50,545 nt of DNA, taken from assembly GCA_947174805.1 (NCBI GenBank), contig CAMWKH010000022.1:1-50545 (forward strand), read 5' to 3'. The position numbers were made by a program, and so were the translations under genes. Every line of letters begins with the position of its first letter. The stretch's first letter is position 1. Below are positions 1 through 8,800 of the stretch, piece after piece. The stretch comes from an uncultured Roseburia sp. GTDB taxonomy: Bacteria; Bacillota; Clostridia; Lachnospirales; Lachnospiraceae. Under the pieces are notes generated by a model. The model was not told the DNA's origin. It was given only the letters and a program-made list of their open reading frames with translations, and did not search any database.

Positions 1-141
1 CGGCAAATCGTCGGAAGGCATCTTAAAAATGCTTCGCATTTGCCTTCCTCCTAAACTATTGTAACGCCCCCTCGCCCTTGGCTCGGCGGCAAATCGTCGG
101 AAGGCATCTTAAAAATGCTTCGCATTTGCCTTCCTCCTAAA
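1..141 (-). repeat. Tandem 86-bp repeat carrying RBS, start codon and hairpin
   Basis: A 55-bp sequence at 1-55 recurs perfectly at 87-141, giving an 86-bp period; the left copy is cut by the window edge, so the array may continue outside. Read on the minus strand each copy has AGGAGGAAGGCAA followed by ATG and codons for MRSIFKMPSDDLP; the right copy continues to a 24-residue peptide ending at a TAG at 51-53, just before the next copy's ribosome binding site. Each copy also folds into a hairpin (GGAAGGC pairing with GCCTTCC outside, AAATGC with GCATTT inside) that would cover both the ribosome binding site and the AUG. The right copy overlaps the leuB stop codon. The repeats are seen directly; whether the peptide is made or the element is a mobile or palindromic repeat is unknown. 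Confidence 0.85.
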
Positions 142-1237
142 TTCTCTCTGCAATCAAATCCCCCATCTCTTTTGTGCCCACCTGTTTCACAGAGGCTTTT
201 TTTGCCTCCTCCTGGGGCATAATGTCGATGGTGCGGTATCCTTCTTTTAACACCTGTTTTACGGCTCCTTCTATGGCCTCCGCCTCTTTGTCCAGGTCAA
301 AAGAATAACGCAGCATCATAGCCGCACTTAAAATCGTGGCAATGGGGTTTGCAATTCCTTTTCCTGCAATGTCCGGGGCAGAGCCGCCGCTTGGCTCATA
401 GAGTCCGAATTTTGTATCGTTTAAGCTGGCGGAGGATAACATTCCTATGGAGCCTGTCACCATACTTGCCTCGTCAGATAAAATGTCTCCAAACATATTT
501 TCCGTCAGAATCACATCAAACTGCCTGGGGTCTTTTACAAGCTGCATGGCGCAGTTATCCACCAGCATGTGCTCATATGTAACTTCCGGGTAATCTTTTG
601 CCACCTCTTCCACAATCTTTCTCCAAAGCCTGGAAGAGTCCAGCACATTTGCCTTATCCACGCTGGTAACTTTTTTCCGGCGCTTCATGGCAATGTCAAA
701 TCCCCTCTTTGCAATTCTTCTGATTTCATTTTCGTTATAAGTCAAAGTGTCTTGGGCTGTCATCACCCCGTCCACTTCTTTTGTCTCCCTTGCCCCAAAG
801 TAAAGGCCTCCGGTGAGCTCCCGCATAATCATCATGTCAAAGCCATCCCCGATAATATCATCCCTTAAGGGGCATGCCTCTTTTAACTCTTCATAGAGAT
901 AAGCGGGCCGCAAATTGGCAAATAAATTCAGGGATTTTCTTATTTTTAAAAGCCCTGCCTCCGGTCTTTTATCCGGGGGAAGTTTATACCAGGGAGAAGT
1001 TGCGGTATTGCCTCCGATAGAGCCCATCAGCACAGCATCGCTGGCTTTTGCCTGCCCGATCGCCTCATCGGTTAAGGGAACTCCCGTGGCATCGATGGAA
1101 CATCCTCCCATCAATATTTCCTCATATTCAAAGTCATGGTGATACTTTTTTCCCACTGCATCCAGTACTTTTTTTGCTTCCGCTACGATTTCCGGGCCAA
1201 TCCCGTCGCCGGAAATCACGCCTACATGATAACTCAT
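137..1237 (-). CDS. leuB: 3-isopropylmalate dehydrogenase
   Basis: This enzyme oxidatively decarboxylates 3-isopropylmalate to 2-oxoisocaproate with NAD+, the third step of leucine biosynthesis in the cytoplasm. The protein has the family landmarks in order: GDGIGPEIV near the N-terminus, the RELTGGLYFG substrate loop, DKANVLDSSRLWR, the metal-binding segment TENMFGDILSDEAS, and the nucleotide-binding EPSGGSAPDIAGKGIANP. The chosen start (MSYHVGVISGDGIG) gives 366 residues, the usual family length; an AAGGAAGG element lies 9 nt upstream. An ATG two codons earlier (1243) is possible, while extending to 1336 adds a low-complexity tail overlapping the promoter. No leuC or leuD is seen in the window; downstream genes of a branched-chain operon could lie beyond the left edge. 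Identity is secure, the exact start slightly less so. Confidence 0.97.
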   Translation of the reverse strand: MSYHVGVISGDGIGPEIVAEAKKVLDAVGKKYHHDFEYEEILMGGCSIDATGVPLTDEAIGQAKASDAVLMGSIGGNTATSPWYKLPPDKRPEAGLLKIRKSLNLFANLRPAYLYEELKEACPLRDDIIGDGFDMMIMRELTGGLYFGARETKEVDGVMTAQDTLTYNENEIRRIAKRGFDIAMKRRKKVTSVDKANVLDSSRLWRKIVEEVAKDYPEVTYEHMLVDNCAMQLVKDPRQFDVILTENMFGDILSDEASMVTGSIGMLSSASLNDTKFGLYEPSGGSAPDIAGKGIANPIATILSAAMMLRYSFDLDKEAEAIEGAVKQVLKEGYRTIDIMPQEEAKKASVKQVGTKEMGDLIAERI

Positions 1238-1294
1238 TCTCATCTTCCTTCCTTCTGGTATTGCTGCTTTCGCAGATTTTCGCCTATTGTTACT

Positions 1295-1323
1295 ATAATA
1301 TAATAATAAAGGGAAGATTTCAA
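1295..1323 (-). promoter_or_regulatory. Sigma-A promoter of leuB
   Basis: On the minus strand TTGAAA (1318-1323) and TATTAT (1295-1300) are separated by exactly 17 bp, about 60 nt upstream of the leuB start. The short leader contains a small perfect hairpin (CTGC-GAAA-GCAG, 1264-1275). No T-box or leucine attenuator is recognisable. Between this promoter and the DUF3021 stop (1324-1537) I see no gene and no clear terminator. Confidence 0.7.
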
Positions 1324-1537
1324 TATAGTTTATCATTATAGTTTTTCATATTTTTTATAAATTTGGGTTATATTGGGAGAATTTGTAGGAAAATTGTACA
1401 TAGAAAAAACCGGAGGGTGAGAAAGAAAACCCATTCGCTATTATATTTACTATTAAATTTTTTAGGATGTCATCAAAGAACTGCACCGCATTTTGAAGCA
1501 AAGCACAAAGGATTCCAGGCTTGTGAAGCCAGAACCA

Positions 1538-2005
1538 TCAAGTCATTTCATCGCTTCCTCCATGGAATCGATTCGTACCTTTTTGATAGTTCAATAAATC
1601 CAAAGTCATCTGTCTCGCCTGCTGCACATCCAGCGCAAAAGAGATAACATGTACCAAAAGGAACACCGCAAAGACAGCCAGGACAAAGCTGACCATCTGT
1701 TCTATATTGTCTTTGGACAAATTGGTATACCCAAACCCGAACCCCAGCAGCAGTGCTTCCAACAAAATAAGCTGAATCATTTTTCGCACCAGAACCTGCA
1801 CCAATGTCATTTCTTTTTTGGAATACATCACGCACATAGGGAAAATTCCCAAAAAAGCATAAACTAAAGGGACGAGAAAAGCATCGTATCCAAACCGTTC
1901 CTCCGGCCGGTAAATGGTCCCCAGCGCAAAAGTTGAAAGATTAATCAGGGTAACTATGATAAAATATGTGGTACATATTGACTTGAGAAATAACTTAAAA
2001 CTCAT
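1538..2005 (-). CDS. DUF3021 family membrane protein
   Basis: A 155-residue integral membrane protein with about four hydrophobic segments (roughly residues 9-30, 42-60, 75-95 and 108-128) and a short polar C-terminus. DUF3021 proteins are typically encoded directly after a LytTR-domain regulator, and that is the arrangement here: its ATG follows the LytTR stop after one base, and its ribosome binding site (AAGGAGAAGG) lies within the end of the regulator gene. By family precedent such proteins are thought to control or sense for the partner LytTR protein at the membrane, but the mechanism is not established. The family call rests on size, topology and neighbour. Confidence 0.8.
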   Translation of the reverse strand: MSFKLFLKSICTTYFIIVTLINLSTFALGTIYRPEERFGYDAFLVPLVYAFLGIFPMCVMYSKKEMTLVQVLVRKMIQLILLEALLLGFGFGYTNLSKDNIEQMVSFVLAVFAVFLLVHVISFALDVQQARQMTLDLLNYQKGTNRFHGGSDEMT

Positions 2006-2006
2006 T

Positions 2007-2453
2007 TTATCCTTCTCCTTTCAGTGTCTTTTTCAAATCAGGTACATATTTTCGGGAAATAATTACCTCCTCACCATTGGAGAGCACCGCCAAGAAACGT
2101 CCGTTTAGCGCCGGCCGAATGGAAGTTACTTTCATCAGATTGAGCAATGCTGCCTTGGATATCCGCAAGAAGCTTTTCTTTTTCAGCACCTCTTCCAGCT
2201 CGTACACCCGCTGTTTGACCTCATAGGACTGGTCTGCGGTATAAAGAAACGTCCGGTTATCCACAGATTCCACATATAAGATATCACGGATTGCTATCTC
2301 ATACTGTCTGCCATCCAGACTGCCGGAAAGCCGCCCCTGACGAGATTTGACAAAGGCGGCAATTTCCATTACCTCGTCGCTTATCTCATGGCACTTAATT
2401 TCCACCATTTCCGGTTCGCCCCTTGAAATCTTCTTCAGCCTAATTTCCATCAT
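2007..2453 (-). CDS. LytTR DNA-binding transcriptional regulator
   Basis: A 148-residue stand-alone LytTR protein without a receiver domain. The LytTR domain fills about residues 45-145, with the family features RDILYVESVDNRTFLYT, the Y-x-V-K-Q-R-V-Y-E-L-E segment, FLRISKAALLNLMKV and a closing RKYVPDLKKTLKG. LytTR domains bind direct repeats spaced about two helical turns, and such repeats stand upstream of this operon's promoter (3894-3922), so autoregulation is likely. The start codon overlaps the end of the hydrolase gene by 14 bp (an alternative ATG lies one codon later), indicating translational coupling. The downstream DUF3021 gene is its usual partner. The signal it responds to is unknown. 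Confidence 0.9.
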   Translation of the reverse strand: MMEIRLKKISRGEPEMVEIKCHEISDEVMEIAAFVKSRQGRLSGSLDGRQYEIAIRDILYVESVDNRTFLYTADQSYEVKQRVYELEEVLKKKSFLRISKAALLNLMKVTSIRPALNGRFLAVLSNGEEVIISRKYVPDLKKTLKGEG

Positions 2454-3822
2454 CCTGTAAAAAATATCCTTCCTCTACCTGAAATTCTCCCACGTCCTTT
2501 AGATAACAGTCAAAAAATTGAAGGGTAATTTCATTCATTTTTAAAACACACTCCTCCGCGTCCACATCCCCGGTTCCAAGCATATTTGCCAAAAAGGGAG
2601 AAAACAGGGGTAAATCCGTATAATTCATATGTCCTGTTCCTGCAATATAGGTACTGTATCCATTTTTCGCATGAGCCAATACCACATTATTTGCATATGG
2701 AACCCCCTGCCTGGAAAGCTCTGCCCTGCTCTTGTAATGTTCTTCATTGTCAAAGGATAAGAGCGGTGTATCATAGATATCTTCATTTATTATATCTTTT
2801 CCATCCACCACATCTTTAATTTCCCCAAGCATCGTTCCGTCAAAATCCACAACTGCCCCTATATCTTCCCGCTGTCTGCCAATGGTAACTGCTGCGGCAC
2901 CCCCCAGGGAATGTCCCATAAAGCCGATTTTTCCACCGTCAATCATTGAAATTGCCTGATTCATCCCCTCTCTGTCCTTTTCGGAGACATAAAAACAGTC
3001 CGCCAGACTTTGATTTTTGGCAGCCTTTTTTATTTTATCTATAGCAAAACAGGAATCTTCCAGGCGAAGCTTTATCCATTCAGAAGATAAGGCAAAAACC
3101 ATTTCCTCAGATGCCTCCGTACCGTTGATTTTCTGTATCCCCTGCATAAATTTCCCATCCGATAGAATCAGTTTCCCATACGTATCTTTTGTAAAGAGGG
3201 AGTGATAGGGATGCTCAAGGCTCACTACCACATAACCGTGGCTGGCAAGATTCATGTATGTGGATGTGTTGCTCTGGTAATATCCAAAGGCACCGTGGGA
3301 AAAAAATACCATCGGATATTTCTCCCCCTGATTTCCTCCCCGGGGATAGAAAAAATAGGCCGGCACTTCCCTTTTGGACTCATCCGTCTCGAAAGACTCC
3401 AATCTGCCCTCATCCACTAAAATGGCCTGAGCCATTTCAACCTCATATTGGCCTGTGGCAGGCAGTCCCTCATAATCTGTAAAGAGAAAAGAAGGAATGC
3501 TTCCAATTACAAATAGAAGGAGGGAACCCAAGAACGAAAAGACCATGCCTGCAGATTTCTTTTCTTTTTCCCCCTTCTTTTTCATGAAATACAGGACTGC
3601 CGCCAGAAAAGCCCTTATTCCCAAAAAGAAAAACAGTATCCCAAAACGCATTCCCAAATCAATTCCTGGCAAGGGAAGCATAACCAGAAAAACAAGAACT
3701 TCCCCTCCATTTACAAGCAGTCTGGTAAAAAACCATTCTTTCACAGCCGGCTTTTTTTGTACTGCTAAAAATAGAAAAGCAATTTCAATTACACTTAAAG
3801 CACATAATAATAAAATATTCAT
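2440..3822 (-). CDS. Membrane-anchored alpha/beta hydrolase (PAF-acetylhydrolase-like)
   Basis: A 460-residue protein with three to four N-terminal membrane segments (about residues 2-20, 35-55, 60-80 and 90-118) followed by an extracytoplasmic or cytoplasmic alpha/beta hydrolase domain. The hydrolase part shows the oxyanion-region FFSHGAFG, the nucleophile elbow GHSLGG, an acidic VVDFDGT strand and a late histidine in GTGHMNYTD, so the Ser-Asp-His triad appears complete. The fold resembles the PAF acetylhydrolase/lipase family; the substrate, probably a lipid or ester, cannot be deduced. It is the first gene of an operon with a LytTR regulator and DUF3021, with its last 14 bp overlapping the regulator start. 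The start has only a weak upstream ribosome binding site (GGGAAAGGGATGAG). Confidence 0.8.
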   Translation of the reverse strand: MNILLLCALSVIEIAFLFLAVQKKPAVKEWFFTRLLVNGGEVLVFLVMLPLPGIDLGMRFGILFFFLGIRAFLAAVLYFMKKKGEKEKKSAGMVFSFLGSLLLFVIGSIPSFLFTDYEGLPATGQYEVEMAQAILVDEGRLESFETDESKREVPAYFFYPRGGNQGEKYPMVFFSHGAFGYYQSNTSTYMNLASHGYVVVSLEHPYHSLFTKDTYGKLILSDGKFMQGIQKINGTEASEEMVFALSSEWIKLRLEDSCFAIDKIKKAAKNQSLADCFYVSEKDREGMNQAISMIDGGKIGFMGHSLGGAAAVTIGRQREDIGAVVDFDGTMLGEIKDVVDGKDIINEDIYDTPLLSFDNEEHYKSRAELSRQGVPYANNVVLAHAKNGYSTYIAGTGHMNYTDLPLFSPFLANMLGTGDVDAEECVLKMNEITLQFFDCYLKDVGEFQVEEGYFLQDDGN

Positions 3823-3853
3823 TTTCTCTCATCCCTTTCCCTGTGATATGCTG

Positions 3854-3922
3854 ACTATACCACTATGGAAAAGGAATGCAAGGATTTGGACAATGAAATG
3901 CAAAAAAGCTGTGTGAAATGCA
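3854..3922 (-). promoter_or_regulatory. Promoter with phased direct repeats, candidate LytTR operator
   Basis: The minus strand has TTGCAT (3876-3881), a 16-bp spacer and TATAGT (3854-3859), about 25-30 nt upstream of the hydrolase start codon. Upstream of the -35 element the nonamer TGCATTTCA occurs twice, at 3914-3922 and 3894-3902 (20 bp apart), with a third imperfect copy (TGCATTCCT, 3872-3880) overlapping the -35 box 22 bp further on. LytTR regulators typically bind direct repeats spaced about 20-22 bp, so this reads as an activator site for the LytTR protein of the same operon. The assignment is inference; the repeats and promoter are visible. Confidence 0.6.
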
Positions 3923-4030
3923 TACAGGCGTTTTTTATTGTAATCAGAAATTCATTTCTCGTCAATATATTTAAAGCTATGGTTCCATAAGAAGTTAAGA
4001 TATGATAAAATTATTTGGGAGGCAAATGCT

Positions 4031-4834
4031 ATGAAAAAACGGATTTTACTCTTAGGGGCCACTGGAACCGTAGGCACAGCCATACACAGACAGATTTCCT
4101 TGGAAAAAGATTGGGAAATATGGGGGACGTATTGTTCCTCAAAACAAAAAGACACCTCTTCCATGCTGCGTTTTTCTGTGGAACATCCAGATATAATCCC
4201 CTCTGTGTTAAATCAGGTTCGCCCTGATATTGTCATCTCCTCTCTCCGGGGAGATTTTGACAGACAACTTTTCGTCCATGAAAGTATTGCAGACTATCTA
4301 TCCGCCAACCATGGAAAAATCATCTACATTTCCACCGCCAATGTTTTTGACGGCAGCTGTGAAAAACCTCACTATGAAGATGATACCCGGAATTCAGACA
4401 GTGACTATGGCCGTTTTAAGATACAGTGTGAAGATTTACTGAAAAACCGGCTGGGCAGCCATGCCGTAATCTTAAGGATTCCCTTTGTCTGGGGCAAAAA
4501 CTCCCCCAGGGTTCAGGAAATAAAAGCCGGATGTGAAAAAGGGACGCTTAAGGTTTATACAGAATTTTTCAGCAATCATGCGGCAGATTTGCAGATTGCC
4601 CAGACAGTCCGGTGGATAATTGAGACAGATCAGGAGGGAACCTTTCATGTGGGAACTTCTGATGTCATAGATTATCAGGAATTTATAAAGCAGCTGATTC
4701 CTGTATTGGGCGAAAAGGAGCCCTGCTTTGTATATCAAAAAGAGCCAGGCGTCATGGCCGTTTTAAGCAGCCGGAAGGACATACCTGACTCTTTAAAGTG
4801 GAACAGTGAAAAATTAATTGCCTATTTGAAATAA
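4031..4834 (+). CDS. NAD(P)-dependent reductase, RmlD/SDR-extended family
   Basis: A 267-residue extended short-chain dehydrogenase/reductase. It starts with a nucleotide-binding GATGTVG (residues 9-15), has the STANVFDG segment (about 101-108) typical of dTDP-4-dehydrorhamnose reductase relatives, and the catalytic Y126-x3-K130. The enzyme probably reduces or epimerises a nucleotide-sugar-like substrate, but no sugar cluster surrounds it, so the substrate is open. It is monocistronic on the plus strand, divergent from the hydrolase operon; GGGAGGC lies 7 nt before the ATG. The intergenic stretch before it contains two small perfect palindromes (AGAAATTCATTTCT at 3946-3959 and TATGGTTCCATA at 3978-3989) and a -10-like TATGAT (4001-4006) without a clear -35. 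Confidence 0.85.
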   Translation: MKKRILLLGATGTVGTAIHRQISLEKDWEIWGTYCSSKQKDTSSMLRFSVEHPDIIPSVLNQVRPDIVISSLRGDFDRQLFVHESIADYLSANHGKIIYISTANVFDGSCEKPHYEDDTRNSDSDYGRFKIQCEDLLKNRLGSHAVILRIPFVWGKNSPRVQEIKAGCEKGTLKVYTEFFSNHAADLQIAQTVRWIIETDQEGTFHVGTSDVIDYQEFIKQLIPVLGEKEPCFVYQKEPGVMAVLSSRKDIPDSLKWNSEKLIAYLK

Positions 4835-4859
4835 ATTATCGGATAAAAACGATTATCCT

Positions 4860-5606
4860 CTATCCCTCCTTCAAAAACACATACGTATTCTCCCCAGACA
4901 GTTCCTCCCTGTAACAGTATCCCAGCCTGTCAAACCTTTTTGCATCCTCCGGGTATTTGGCGCCTCTCTCCGCCAGATATTTTACCATCTCACCTCTGGC
5001 CATTTTTGCCATAGTGCCTTTCTGGATTACCTTTTCCTCCCTCCACTCCCCAAACACGCAGGTCACAAAAATATCACCCTTTTTCAAGTAAGGCTCCACA
5101 GATTTGGAATACTCTTTTGATGCAAGATTGAGAATCACAGAATCCTCTTTTGTCAGTTCCCTGTAAATCTCCTCCCCCCAAAATTCATACAAATCCTTAC
5201 AGCCTCCTGCCTGTGCCTTTGCCTGCATCTCCAAGCGGTAGGGCACCACGCCGTCAAAGGGCTTTAGCACCCCGTAAAATCCAGAAAGAATCCGAAGAGT
5301 CTTTTGTATGTAGTCGTGGCTGCTCTGCTCCATAACAGAGGGCGCCATATACTGATACTGAATCCCCTCATAAGAAACCACTGCCGGAGTGAGGCTCTGG
5401 CGCAGGTTCATACTGGCAAAACGTGCAAAATTTAAATCTGTCAGCTTGTCATTGCATTTCCACAGCGCCTTTGCCTCCTCTCTGGAAAGAGCTTTTATCC
5501 ACTTCATCAATGCCTCTGTTTTATCCAAAAACACAGGCATACTTTTCACTTCCAGGGAATCTGTGTCTTTGTTCATTTTTTTCGCAGGTGAAATAATAAT
5601 TTTCAT
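4860..5606 (-). CDS. yaaA: Peroxide stress protein YaaA (UPF0246)
   Basis: A 248-residue cytoplasmic protein matching YaaA over its full length. It begins with the diagnostic MKIIISPAKKM and retains the family segments FDGVVPYRLEM and DSVILNLASKEYSKSV. In other bacteria YaaA limits free iron and protects DNA and proteins against peroxide damage; the biochemical mechanism is not settled. The gene is preceded by the decayed RR/ABC region, whose last reading frame ends in a TGA overlapping this ATG, and it converges with the reductase gene. A small hairpin (GGATAA/TTATCC, 4841-4858) lies between the convergent stops but has no good U-tract. No dedicated promoter could be placed. Confidence 0.93.
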   Translation of the reverse strand: MKIIISPAKKMNKDTDSLEVKSMPVFLDKTEALMKWIKALSREEAKALWKCNDKLTDLNFARFASMNLRQSLTPAVVSYEGIQYQYMAPSVMEQSSHDYIQKTLRILSGFYGVLKPFDGVVPYRLEMQAKAQAGGCKDLYEFWGEEIYRELTKEDSVILNLASKEYSKSVEPYLKKGDIFVTCVFGEWREEKVIQKGTMAKMARGEMVKYLAERGAKYPEDAKRFDRLGYCYREELSGENTYVFLKEG

Positions 5607-5887
5607 AGGTTATCCGCCATAAATTCTAATCCACACACCGCACAAGAGCTGTATACTTCATCTGTCTGCTTCGGTTTGCAGCCTCTCATTATGGGTAATC
5701 ATCACGATGGTCTGAATTTGTTTGGTTTTCTCTGAAGCTTATCATCTAAATCCAGGGTTTTTACCAATACAGGCTCGGCCCCGTAATATTTTATAAGATT
5801 ATTTGTCTTCTCTCTTTTTTGCAGATTATAGCACAATCCTGCGTTTAAGATTTCATCATCCTCAATAATCAATACTTTACTCATCAT
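5607..5887 (-). pseudogene. Fossil: response-regulator start joined to ABC ATPase pieces
   Basis: The stretch opens with an ATG two bases after the histidine kinase stop and encodes MSKVLIIEDDEILNAGLCYN, the first strand, acidic pocket and first helix of an OmpR-type receiver domain. After about 25 residues it changes to LIKYYGAEPVLVKTLDLDD, which resembles the N-terminus of an ABC transporter ATPase before its Walker A. The Walker A, signature and Walker B parts are missing; in another frame QTIVMITHNERLQTEAD follows, the H-loop end of the same kind of ATPase, then a stop at 5658-5660, and a third frame (ADEVYSS...) runs to the yaaA start. This is best read as two internal deletions plus frameshifts in a former regulator/ABC-transporter locus. 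The pieces are short, so family calls are by motif only. Confidence 0.7.
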
Positions 5888-5889
5888 TT

Positions 5890-8800
5890 CTATTTACTCA
5901 CATACTGCCCCAGCACACTGATAAAAACATCCATGTCAAGCGGCTTTGATATATGGGCATTCATTCCATGTTTTATGGCTGCTTCCTTATCCTCCTCCAT
6001 GGCATTTGCTGTCATGGCGATAATGGGCAGCTCCTTCACATCCTTTCTGTCCATATTCCTTATGGTTCTTGTGGCCTCATAGCCGTTCATAATAGGCATC
6101 TGAACATCCATTAAAACCACGTCATAATAGTTCTCTTCCGATTTCTCCACCATTGCCACAGCGTCGGTTCCATCCGGGGCAGACTCCACCACAAATCCTG
6201 CCTCCGTGAGTATAACTTCCGCTATCTCACGGTTTAACTCAATATCCTCCACCAAAAGCACCCGTTTTCCGGAAAAATCCGCTAACGTCCAGGCAGCAGC
6301 TTTTTCCTCCTTATCTCCCAGGTTATTGGCGGCAAGAAGGGCGGATTTTAAGTCTGACATAAAGAGGGGTTTCGCACAGAATGCCGTGACGCCTGCATCT
6401 TTTGCCTCCTCCTCAATATCCGTCCAATCATAGGCTGTTAAGATAATAATAGGCGCATCCTCCCCCACAGCTTTTCGGATTTTTCTGGCTGTCTCCACGC
6501 CGCTGAGCTCCGGCATCTGCCAGTCAATAATATAGGTATGGTAAGAATCTCCCTCGTCATGGGCTACCTGGGCCCGGAACACTGCCTCCCTGCCGGAAGT
6601 GGTCCACTCGGAGCGCATGCCAAGCTGGCCTAACATCTTGCTCACGCTGCTGCAGGTGTTGAAATCATCATCCACCACCAGAGACCGCAGGCCGTTAAGT
6701 TCCTTAATCTGCTCTGCATTTTTCTTTATATCCTGAAGCTTTAAACTTAGCTCCACAGTAAATTCACTTCCGTTGCCCGGCACACTTGCTACGGAAATCG
6801 TTCCGTTCATCATCTCCACAATATTTTTAGTGATTGCCATTCCAAGCCCCGTACCCTGAATGCCGGACTGGGTAACGCTGGTTTCACGCTCAAAGGGTTC
6901 AAAGATGTGCTCCACAAATTCCTGGGACATTCCGATCCCGTTGTCTTTAATCACAAAGGCATAATCCCCGTATCCATGGCGGAATGTGGTCTTTTGAATA
7001 ATACGGAATGTAATGGTTCCTCCTGCAGGGGTATATTTTACCGCATTGCTTAAGAGATTGATAAACACTTGATTCAGTTTTAAGCCATCGGCAATTACAT
7101 CCTCATTGGCCACCTCAAAGGTATCGATAAACAGCTCAAGCTGTTTTGCCTTTACCTGGGGCTGTATAATATTTACCAGATTGTGCATCATCTCGGAAAT
7201 ATTGCAATCCTGCTCTTTAATCTGCACTTTTCCGCTCTCAATTCTGCTCATATCAAGGATATCATTAATCAGGCTTAAGAGGTGGTTGCTGGAAGATAAT
7301 ACTTTCTGCAGACAGTCTTTCACCTGATCCTGATTTTGGATATGGGTCACAGCAATTGTCGTAAACCCGATAATGGCATTCATAGGCGTGCGGATATCAT
7401 GGGACATGTTGGAGAGGAATGTTGTCTTTGCCCGGTTGGCGTGCTGGGCCTGCATCAAGGCATCCTGCAGTGCCTGGGTCTGCTCTTTTTGTTTTCTCAC
7501 GCTCTCCGTAATCTCTTTTGTCACCACCATAACCAAAATGTCATCTGTAATATCATCTCTTGTCATAAGGAATGACTGTCTGACACAAATCTCCCTGTCC
7601 AGGGAATCTCTGTACCAGTACTCCACATTTACCTCGGCTTCCCCCTGCTCAAAACATGTGCGCAGATGCTCCACATTAGCGATAGCACAGTAATTCTCCC
7701 TGGATTCCTCCAGTACAAACTCTTTCCAGCGCTCCAGCCACTGAGACGCCTTGCAGGGAACCTTAAGCCCAGTACGCTCCACCATGGAAATCTGTTTTCC
7801 CTCCAGCATCCTGGTGATATCTTCTTCGATTAAATCCTCTGTAAGATTAAACTCAAAGGTACAGATGGCGTTGGAGGTAATGGCTATCTGATACTGCCTC
7901 TCCTTTCGGTTCGCCAAAGACATCTCCGCCTGAATCTTCAGTTCTCTCTCCTTCACATCTGTAATATTCTGACGGCTGAACAAAATTTTACTTGCCCTTC
8001 CCTCTTTCCTCTCCAGACACATGATATTCATGTGCTCCCACTCGGGATGGCCGTTTCTCTGCACATGGCACTCATAACGCAAATCCTCGTGGCCCTCCAT
8101 GGCTTCAATCACAGATTCTTTTTCCAGGAAATCCAAAAGTTCCTTCCGGTCTGGCTCCTCTATCATAATAGAGCACAAATACCCCACAAAATCCTCATAA
8201 TCTCCGCTGACAGAAATGGAACTTCCCTCTGGTCTTGTGCCGGAGAGATAGTGGTATCTCTCTGTCTCCAAATCCACTATAACAAAACGTGAAAACAGGG
8301 TATTGATACCATGAATGATATATCCCATCTCCCGGTTTTCTCTTTCCAGTATCTTCTTTTCCTGTCCCGCCCTAAGAAGCAGGGCGATAATATAAATTAC
8401 AAAGAGGCCGATAAGCATACCCTCAAGCTGGATTCCCACAATGTTTTCATTTCTTATCATTCTCTGGGTAACATTTTTGGGGAAAGTCTGTACCAGAATA
8501 TATTGGCTTTCCGCCAGGCTCCTGACACAGATATTGTCCGTTTTGCTGCGGGAATCACAGATGAATGCCCCCTCCCCGCCATATTCAAATATCTCCCTGG
8601 CCTCCTTGGAGATATTCTGGTCAATCACCCCGGACGCAAGAAGAATCTCCAGCAAATCACCATTGTGCGTCTCATCATCGGAACTGGCAATTACCATCCC
8701 GTCGGAGGTACAAAAATATACGTCTGCCCTCTCCCCGAAATAGGTAGTGGCAAGCATATTTTTTAAATATTCCTCCGCCAGATAAGCCCCCCGGAGTACA

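Noticed and set aside
1..141. CRISPR array
   Set aside because: Only two units with a 31-bp interval, a 55-bp repeat containing coding signals, and no cas genes.
1238..1336. N-terminal extension of leuB
   Set aside because: It would be translated from within the promoter and adds residues absent from LeuB proteins.
4841..4858. Hairpin between the reductase gene and yaaA as terminator
   Set aside because: Only 6 bp and AT-rich, with no U-tract on either strand.
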